Assembly (NCBI GenBank): GCA_903813345.2
Contig: CAIIXF020000001.1
Location: forward strand, 56,780,270 to 56,809,884
From: Owenia fusiformis
Lineage: Eukaryota; Annelida; Polychaeta; Sabellida; Oweniidae
Direction: 5' to 3'
DNA: 29,615 bases
In this document: positions 22,301 to 29,615 of the stretch, piece after piece
How positions within the stretch are numbered: the stretch's first letter is position 1
Layout of the letters: every line of letters starts with the position of its first letter
Translations under genes and position numbers: made by a program
Notes under the pieces: generated by a model
The model's database searches: none
Seen by the model: only the letters and a program-made list of their open reading frames with translations
Told to the model about the DNA's origin: nothing

Positions 22301-25300
22301 CAATTATCTATGAGCAAATGATTCAAGTTGTAGCTTGGACTAAAATGGAATTAATTTTTATTTCAGCACAAAAAGAGAAAATGGAAAAGATCCAGAAAAG
22401 AGAAAAAGAAACTCTAAATAAATTTAGGGAAAAAGTAAGAATGGCTGCCTTGTTAAATAGAAAAATCACCGTACATTGTACAAATGCAAAATATGCAGAT
22501 AATGTACAGTAATTTTTTTAATTAGCAATTGGCATCAATTTATACACTGTATCTTATCTGACTTATTCTTCTCCAATATCCATGGGGTGGAATCAGAAGA
22601 TGTGTCCGCTATAGGACATCAAGCTATTTTACTTCTGATCCCATCCAACATGTCCAATGATATCTTATTAATTGATTTAATATGTTTTTTATAGACATGT
22701 TCAGTTAGATCACACGATTTTGACTGATGCAGTCATCATATGTGAATGTAATCATACAGGGTGAGCAAAAAATGTAACCCAAACAAATGTTCACAACTCA
22801 GTCATCCAGCATGGTTTCAAAATTATATTAAATAAAGTTAAACCTTGTTCAATGTTCTTTCATTCTATTAAGTTTTATATGTCTGATCTAAATGGTTACA
22901 ATTCTATGGCCATTTTACCAAATTTGCTTTAAAAAAACATTGAACAAGGTTTAATTGTGCCAAATATGACCTTAGATCCATGCTGAATGACTGAGTTATA
23001 AATTTGCTTGATTTACATTTTTGTCTCACTCTGTATTTCCCCAAATATATGTTGAATCAACAAATATATAAAGCTACCACAATATCACCATTATTTCACA
23101 ATATCCTGTGTTATAAAGCCATTTATAACATCATGGGCTTTCAAAGAAATGTAGTATAAAGTACATATTAAACACAATATTACTTAAATATGAAGGACAA
23201 TATTGAATTTACAAACAGTTCTTTTCATTGGATATTTATTTGTTTCAGACACAGAAAATGATAAATGACTTCATCAAAGATAGTTCAAAGCAGAAGTACA
23301 AGTTTGAACCAATGGACAAGGTTTATAGAGCTGTTGTGTGAGTGTAGATTTTATGAATAAATATACATTTAGTTTATAGGGTAATAACTAGACCTCATCA
23401 TACATGTACCATGAGTGTTCTAGACTTAACATTCTGATCAGATCTCAGAGTTTGCTTGACACATATCCCTTGATCAGCTACGGCACTGTCAACCAAACTC
23501 ACGGTATCATGAAGTCAGGTTTGAACATACCTGTATACAGTATGTACATTTGTACTGGACATATTTTTGAAAATAATGAAAGAAAATGGCATTGGTACTA
23601 CCATGGGCTTTATCATGGTACTACATCATTTTTATCATACTAAAAAGGTATGGTGTTGTCAGCTTTTTCATTCTGGTCTATCCCATTGGGATGAGTATAC
23701 ATGTAAATGTATGAACTCCATGCAAAAATGTTCCTACCTTAATAACCACATATACATACTTTTAGATTCAAAACCTTTTTATGAGGAAAATATCTAATTA
23801 CTTGTGTTTAGAGGGCAATCTGCAGACTGAACCATGGAGTTTTAATCTGTCAATAGGACAATGAATCTGCAGACTAGGATGATAATGGTACATATGTCAA
23901 TAATACTATTTGTAGGCATGAGGTTGCTGATATAGCAGGACTAGTCTCATTCTCATTTGGTCAGGATGAAGTTGATAGGTACTGTTTAGTTTGGAAAAAG
24001 GTATGTAGTTTGTTTTTCAGTAACGAAACAGTTTTTTCATAGTAAATTAACTTTGCTTTTGATATTTAAACTGCAGTTTTTAAACAAAAGAAGAATAAAA
24101 CTTTTACTTTTGAATTTTAAACAACCCCGCCTTCATTTCAAAATAGAAAGTGAGCTTTACTTTTAAATGACTTTTTAACCATGTTTTACAGAATGAATAA
24201 ATCCACTCTGTGCTCATAAAATGTATGTAAAAGACATCTGTAAAAAAAATCTGAATCACCATTATTTATTATGTGTTCACATTTACTTTTATTTTTACCA
24301 CCGGTGTTTTAAACATGCGCCTATTTTTGAAGGAAAAAGGACAAAATATCATTTTGGACATGTCACTCACACAGTCAATCAAATATGATAAGAACTTTAA
24401 TTTGGGTCAATGCTGATGTGAAAAAAAATTACTCGCATAGGAAAGAGCATTTGAAGTTCAGAGATCAAAAGAAGTGAATTACCACTTTTCACAAAGTGTA
24501 TGTTTTTAAATAACTCTTGGATTAAAAGATGGCGCATGGTTGAAAATCCTATCAAAGAATGGATAATTAATGCAAACAACAATGCCATCTTTCTATGGCA
24601 TTGCTAAAAACTTGACATATATAGATTGATAGATCAAAAATATTTTTTCATGATCTTGTGTCAACTCTGATGTGTTCTGTTTGAGCTGTTTTGGTGACGA
24701 ATGAAAGATCAGGTACTTATTAATCCATTGGAAATACTATGAAGATCAAAAGTGAGGCTTCATTTACACACTTTGTCCCTTTAATAGGAGACTATTCACA
24801 AATTTGCTATTTCTCCACCGCTTTGTTTGAAAAATGTAGAGAATCCTGTATTTGAATCCATTGGGTCATATTTTAGGAGTTTGCACCCTCAGACGATGAG
24901 CTAGCTGCCCTGAGGAAGGGTGAAGAATATGACCCCCTTAAGGCGAAGGAGCTAGCTAGACTTAAGGTGAGTATCGTGTGTCCCATTGAACAAAGCATTG
25001 TCTATGTTGCAATAGTCCATAAAGCTTATGTAGTAATTTGTATGGGATTCTTGTCAACATCAATCACATTGCTTATACATGTGTACCATGATTTGATTTC
25101 TTTGAGGATGTCCAGCTGAAACCAGCTGATTGGTCCAGTTCACATGCTCTTATATAAAAACCATTATCCAACCATGTATAGACTCATATTATGTTACCCT
25201 GCGCATCATGTTTTAACTAGTAGATCTGATATCCTTGTTACATAATTTGTACAGTGGAGTAGCATGGATATTTTGTGATTGAACGCCAAGAGTGAGTGAA

Positions 25301-26295
25301 CCGAATGAAAATATGAAATTGATATTGCTTTTGAGGCATTCTGGGGTGTTTTAAAACACAAAATTCCATCTAATATGGACAAATTAATATATGTAAATTA
25401 TTGGCCATTTTTATCCATTCAATAGTGTGGAGCAATTCAATATTCTACTTTTCTCTAAATTGTTAGAGTATGCCATGTCGTTTTATGCGTATATGATGCT
25501 ATGCCATTGTTATATATTAGTATTTAGTAAACATGAATCAACATTTTCTGTAGGCTATATTTTGTCACAATCATTGAAGAACTTCAGACTTGTCTCTTCC
25601 AATTACAAAAATGAAAAGTATCGGTATTTGTAACAGAATTCTGGATCTACTTAAGTCTATAAAACTTAAATGCCAACACTGAGTATTTGTGTGTTCAAGG
25701 ATCAAGAGGCAGCAGAGGCCAGACAAGCCCCCAAGAGGCCAGCAACCCATACACCAAATGCTGATTACCACAATAAATATGAACATATCCTGGGAAAGAC
25801 ATCTGCAAAGGATGCAGCAAGGCTCACCACTGCTAACAAAAACTATGGCTTTGGTAAAATTAAGAATTAAAAATAAATCATAAATGAAGTCTATTCTGAC
25901 AATAGGTGTAATTTTCTACTTATTGTTGAAATCTTTCAGATGAAATTGTTGATAAAGACCCACAAAATTTAGGTTAGTTGAAATTCTTGAAAGGAGAGTT
26001 GATGAAGGGGTTTTAAATTTTAATCCTTTGTTCAAGTAATACTTGTTTGAATTGATTGATTAATTTTAACTTGAATTACGATTTGTTGTTCCTTACATTT
26101 TATACATTCTCATAATCCATCTTATTTTGATTTCTTACAGTTCCAAGTTCCAATAAAAAAGATTTACGAACAATAGAGCAGGTCATGGCAGATAGCAAAG
26201 CAAAGAGACAAAAAGTTGAGGATGTGTCACAAACAGAGACTGATGTGTCCACTGAGGAACACAAACCAGACACATCAACCAGTGCTGGTACTTGA
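19380..26295 (+). CDS. SPAG7: SPAG7-like R3H-domain protein, 7 coding exons
   Basis: Spliced CDS: 19380-19458, 22367-22434, 23249-23337, 23916-24000, 24877-24966, 25700-25853, 26141-26295. That is 720 nt, 239 aa (human SPAG7 about 227), with all phases consistent. The start MDLLGSILGSMEKPP matches the vertebrate N-terminus. A charged Lys/Glu helix (about 20-50) precedes the R3H domain (about 50-110), whose R-x3-H signature is R76/H80 and is split by intron 3. This is followed by the conserved EFAPSD and RKGEEYDP blocks (from 108), a YHNKYEHILGK block, a KDAARL...NK.YG block and an acidic/Thr-rich tail. R3H domains bind single-stranded nucleic acid in other proteins. The molecular role of SPAG7 itself is poorly defined. 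The gene is head-to-head with CDC20 and convergent with the cadherin. Confidence 0.93.
20571..20848. mobile_element. Short TIR element, copy 1
   Basis: Terminal repeats TTTCCTAAGTGACATC (20571-20586) and GATGTCACTTAGGAAA (20833-20848). The 278-bp body is noncoding. Its first ~70 bp and last ~55 bp are nearly identical to those of the longer neighbour at 20855-22159, so this is an internally deleted relative. Confidence 0.75.
20855..22159. mobile_element. Long TIR element, copy 2, carrying a minisatellite
   Basis: Same 16-bp termini as the neighbour (20855-20870 and 22144-22159), and it starts only six bases after that element ends. At 1305 bp it has no recognisable transposase frame. Near its right end it carries a 50-bp tandem repeat. 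Near-identical subterminal sequences indicate recent activity or local duplication of the family. Confidence 0.7.
21710..22052. repeat. 50-bp GC-richer minisatellite, about six units
   Basis: The unit is TTAGCCCCTTGCTCGGGCAT, TATATCTCTAGG, CCCTCAAAGCCTTTTATT. Perfect 50-bp spacing is seen from 21791 to 21841 to 21891 and from 21967 to 22017. One unit is extended by a 26-bp partial duplication, and the last is a truncated double (CGGGCGCCCCTTGCTCGGGC). The first copies (about 21710-21790) are more diverged. The array is much richer in GC than its surroundings. Confidence 0.85.
22755..23035. mobile_element. Palindromic MITE with TA-flanked mariner-like ends
   Basis: The ends are CAGGGTGAGCAAAAAATGTA and the inverted TACATTTTTGTCTCACTCTG, with TA outside each. 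Subterminal inverted blocks (AACTCAGTCATCCAGCATGG with CCATGCTGAATGACTGAGTT, and AAACCTTGTTCAATG with its complement) run almost to the centre. The termini resemble those of the element at 5809-6806 (CAGGGTG...AAAAATGTA), so a mariner-like source is likely. It lies in SPAG7 intron 3. Confidence 0.75.
25940..25972 (+). other. Candidate 33-nt alternative microexon of SPAG7
   Basis: The intron before the last coding exon contains ATCTTTCAG, 33 nt, then GTTAGT. The segment fits phase 1 on both sides with no stop, and would insert DEIVDKDPQNL between the NYGF and VPSSNKK segments. The human protein, as I remember it, has no insertion there. It would give a 250-aa isoform. Evidence is splice signals and frame only. 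Confidence 0.35.
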
Positions 26296-26657
26296 ACTAG
26301 TTATACATACATAGCAGCTGGAGGTTCAGTTAAGATGTTCCATAAATCTATGCTTGAGTTTGTCATTTTTCTGAAGTTTTGTTTAAGTGTAAATTCTCAG
26401 AAAAACTCTCTGATGGCATTGAACATACATCTAGAAGCACAAAGACTGATCATGCCTGTGAACTTTTTTTAAAGATGATATGGTGCCAGATTGAGTGGAT
26501 CATATGAATATTTAAAGTTTCCTATGTTTTTTATGATACAGGACACAAGGTAGAAATGGTCATATTTCTAGTAAGCTTCACAAGAGGTATTATTGTAAGA
26601 TTTTGTTCCAGACATGTACCTACATCAATGGGTAGTCTGGTACTCAAAACATTATGG

Positions 26658-26663
26658 AATAAA
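26658..26663 (+). promoter_or_regulatory. Candidate poly(A) signal of SPAG7
   Basis: AATAAA about 360 nt after the SPAG7 stop codon, the first canonical hexamer downstream of it. Confidence 0.55.
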
Positions 26664-26679
26664 CGGAATGAATCATAAA

Positions 26680-27789
26680 CATACAAGTAGGTGTTATACA
26701 GAAGTCCTGTGGGATGAATGTGTTACTTTTATCCCCTGGCTTTTATCTCTCCATTAGATGTGTACTTTCAAATATTCACATTGCAGCTACATTTCCATGC
26801 GTTGAAATACCACCGAAACTCATTTTTAATTGTGTTCTGCAACTTTATTTGGTAAACTTACACATTTCATTCAAGATAATATAGAATTATGTCACTGTTG
26901 TCAATGGCATGTGTTTGCCCATGCGCAGATGTACTTGAATTCTTTTGAAATATTGGCGAAAACATGAATTGGCGAATTTTTACAAATGGCCCAATTTAAA
27001 ACAGTCGCCACATATAGTAGAGTAACAGTATTCCAAAAAGTCAGCCACTTTCTGATGTTATGTTTAGGACATTTATAATTTATGTATCATTGGAAAGGTT
27101 ATTTAATACCCAGTATTTTGAGCTTACTTATAACAATATTGAGCCATTATTAATGAAGAAATTCATATTCTAAGAACATAGGTTTTTTTGTTTCAAGTCA
27201 AAAACTTACATTTTGGGTATTTGAACTTTGAACAGCTCTATTAAACTTGCCTCCTAGATGGGTTAGAGTCACACTTTTTCTGCTAAAACATGCCTAATTC
27301 AGTTTTAAGAAAAGTTACAAAGTTTCACTTCAAAAAAGATCTGCCCTCTCCTAACCGTTTAAGGGTTAATTGAAATAGTTATATTAAATTAAACATTTTT
27401 GCCCAAAAGAACAGGCTAGTTTATATGTTCTACGACGTAGATGCACATGCTGTCCCTAAATTGTTTTCATGATAGTGCAACAGGTACCCTTTGCATTCGT
27501 TTGACTTCACTTCTTAAAAGAGAGCTTCGTCTTCTAGACTCTGCGCGCAGGGTATGCAACAGATTAAAGTTTTTCTAAAATATTGTTTCATACTGTCATA
27601 TAATATTTATGATACTACAGTATACGTGATTTAAACTTTGCACGGGGCCTTTAAAAAAGGTTTTGAAGAAATAATATAATTCCAGGCATAATCATTTAAT
27701 AATGAACTTTCAGGGTGAAACATATTTTGGCCTCGCCTCTTGTTAATAAGGCATTTTAAACAAAAGAAAAAATCATCTATAAACCACAC
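26680..27789. other. Convergent intergenic stretch, no gene seen
   Basis: Between the SPAG7 and cadherin 3' ends. AT-rich. No exon-like frame, RNA gene or repeat that I can define. Confidence 0.45.
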
Positions 27790-27795
27790 TTTATT
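27790..27795 (-). promoter_or_regulatory. Candidate poly(A) signal of the cadherin gene
   Basis: AATAAA on the minus strand about 240 nt past the cadherin stop. It supports the reading that 28034-28638 is the terminal exon. Confidence 0.5.
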
Positions 27796-27868
27796 CAGTT
27801 TAAGTATCTTCATAATTACTATAAACATGATGGCGTTTTAAAGAATAGCCTATACAGTAGTATTTTTT

Positions 27869-27962
27869 ACATTGTCACCACGTGGGTGGCATATTGTTAT
27901 TACAAATTGCCTTTGCCATATTGTGACCAGCCCCCGACCTCAGCAACATTTGTGTGGTGACA
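27869..27962. repeat. Short inverted repeat in the cadherin 3' UTR region
   Basis: TTGTCACCAC near 27871 pairs with GTGGTGACAA near 27953, with weaker similarity just inside. It could fold in RNA or be a relic element. The same GTCACCA/TGGTGAC theme occurs at 12235-12260. Confidence 0.4.
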
Positions 27963-28033
27963 AATTGTCACGTTATTGTCTTGTTACAACTGGTTAAACA
28001 ATTTACTACTGGCCAGTGACCACCCCCTGATCC

Positions 28034-29615
28034 CTAATTCTCTACAACTTGTGTGTCTATATTAGCAGTATCATCTGAAGCTACTGTTGTGGTGGCTTGT
28101 GTGGTAGTAGAAGTGATGACCGAGTGTGTTGTTGCGCTTTCTGTGTCTAAATCTGAGCAGATGTCTGTCTGATCCAACACAGTCAGATACACATTGGCTT
28201 CAGTATACAGACTTTGCAGAACAGTGTCAATTGCACGTACTACAAGCTTCACCTCTTGGCTGGCTAAATCAACTATACTTTCCTTTATAGTGATGAGCCC
28301 CTTTTTGGTATTTATTTCAAAATAGTCCGCCATTTCTCCTTTCATGGTGTACATAATTGGTGTACGTATTTCATCTCTGTCATCGCATGCAAAAGGTGTG
28401 GCAACAATTGTCCCTACTGGGAATGTACTTAAGATCATGTAATTGTAATTGTTCTGTGGGAAGCTTGGAGGGTTATCATTTTTGTCTAAGACAGTGACTT
28501 TGATAGTATTGGAGGATACGAGTGAGGGTTGACCTTGGTCTTCAGCAAAGATTGTGAACCTGTAGTATTTCTTCGTCTCCCTGTCTAACACCTTGGTTGT
28601 GTAGAGTGATCCATCTGTACTGTTTAACCAAAATGGCACTGCAATAAATATCAATTCATACATCATACACAAGTGCACATACTGTATATAAGTGTATGTA
28701 CTATGGTCATTTAATAACTGTAATAACTGCTGTGCGTATAAGTTGAATTTGGTAACTTTTTCTTATGTGATCAATTTTGGCCCACCTATCATTTAATGAT
28801 CATGACGTTTGCATGATATGCGTCTACTCACCATTTTCCTCTACATACGCTTTGATATTATCCCCGTCATCTGGATCAGATATGACAACATGGCCAATGA
28901 AAGAGCCGGATGGCAGCCCCTCCATAATCGCTAGCTCATCTCCAATGACTAAAGGTTTGTTGTCGTTGACGTCTAGCACTGTGATGTTTACCATGGTGTA
29001 TACCCTGTTGTAAGGAGAGGCCGTGTCCTGTATTGAGACATTTAAACAGTAGTGGCATTTCGTCTCACGGTCCAGTAACTCACGGACAGTTATTGTTCCT
29101 GAAAGATACAGACATAGGGAGAATGGCCATCATGAATAAAGAATATTGAAAAAAGATAAAATTCTAGAAGTAGCCAAGATTTCTATAAAATGTGAATGAC
29201 TCCTGAACTATCGGCAATTTAGCCTCGAGATTATTTAAATAACTTGAGTCAATTAACAAGTAGGGAGAGGACTGTTTTAAACTATGGTCTACAATTATAG
29301 ATGATCACGTAAGCGTTGATGTGAATTCATGTTGTACAGTGTACTAGAATTGGGTGTTATCCATGGGCATGATAAGCCAGGTTTTAACAAACATTTTGTT
29401 TCGATAAATACAAGATTGGAATAAATTTTTAAAGGTTGTACTACATCCAAGAGACAATTAAAGGGACGCGCATGTATTTAGACCAATTGCTTCATCGATG
29501 CCTTGTTCATGTATGTCCACAACGAGTGCCACTCAGGATAAACCTCAGAGTTTTCTTTTGTATTTCACTCACCATTGGTTTCATCAACTGCAAACTTTTC
29601 CAAATCGCCATATAC
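28034..29615 (-). CDS. Cadherin-repeat protein, C-terminal part (3' end of a longer gene)
   Basis: Three exons on the minus strand: 29615-29573 (partial), 29098-28832 and 28638-28034, encoding 304 visible residues and a stop. All junctions are phase 1. Extracellular cadherin repeats bind calcium and mediate cell adhesion. Visible: the end of one repeat with LDRE (23-26) and LDVNDNKP (56-63); a full repeat with E74, the DPDDGDN loop (89-95), LDRE (121-124), AEDQGQP and LDKNDNPP (154-161); then a last degenerate repeat (164-263) where LDRE is replaced by VDLASQE and the DxNDN linker by LDQTD. It ends in a Thr/Ser-rich tail (269-291). I see no transmembrane segment before the stop, so this form would be secreted or the membrane exon is elsewhere. 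The family is protocadherin/FAT-like, but the exact subfamily is not clear. The upstream part lies outside the window. Confidence 0.88.

Larger units (their letters stand above)
19459..22366 (+). other. SPAG7 intron 2 (first within the coding region)
   Basis: A 2.9 kb GT-AG intron (G/GTGAGT ... TTTTATTTCAG). Its first kilobase shows no gene or repeat. The second half holds two inverted-repeat elements and a 50-bp minisatellite, listed separately. Confidence 0.8.

Noticed and set aside
25571-25786. Minus-strand frame with hydrophobic stretch
   Set aside because: Partly antisense to SPAG7 exon 6 and partly intronic; no independent support.
1-29615. tRNA, rRNA or CRISPR features
   Set aside because: I scanned for tRNA B-box motifs and regularly spaced repeats with unique spacers; none convincing. 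The tandem repeats present have no unique spacers, and the genome is animal.

Overview
The window is nuclear DNA from an invertebrate animal, probably marine. It is AT-rich and has short coding exons in spliceosomal introns, animal-specific gene families (an R3H protein of the SPAG7 type, a cadherin) and many short inverted-repeat transposons. The Cdc20 protein is close to the vertebrate one. I cannot name the species; an ambulacrarian or a lophotrochozoan would fit, but this is inference.

Layout. Bases 1-9000 hold no gene I can defend: AT-rich sequence with several foldback elements (about 1530-2050, 3449-3706, 8279-8415), a GGAC-containing dispersed repeat (4602-5285) and a 1 kb mariner-like element whose two ends are inverted copies of the same transposase 3' end (5809-6806). 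Bases 9021-15560 hold a complete CDC20 gene on the minus strand, with ten coding exons (CDS 9492-15129, 530 aa), one GC-AG intron, a decayed triplication of the intron 7/exon 8 junction and a tandem repeat in intron 5. Bases 15571-15871 look like a shared promoter with two or three CCAAT boxes, E2F-like and ETS-like sites and a CHR-like TTTAAA. From there a SPAG7 gene runs on the plus strand: a predicted noncoding exon ends at 15871 and seven coding exons lie between 19380 and 26295 (239 aa). Its first intron (15872-19358) and second intron (19459-22366) are full of nonautonomous elements and minisatellites. A possible 33-nt in-frame microexon sits at 25940-25972. After a 1.1 kb convergent intergenic stretch, the last three exons of a cadherin lie on the minus strand (28034-29615). 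This gene runs off the window and ends in a Thr-rich tail with no visible membrane span.

How the genes relate. CDC20 is the mitotic activator of the anaphase-promoting complex. Its divergent pairing with SPAG7 over a CCAAT/CHR promoter suggests that SPAG7 may share part of the G2/M transcription programme here. The cadherin is convergent with SPAG7 and seems functionally unrelated. The most interesting items are the shared promoter, the GC-AG intron inside a Cdk-site-rich stretch of Cdc20, the SPAG7 microexon, the exon-8 triplication and the tail-to-tail transposon.
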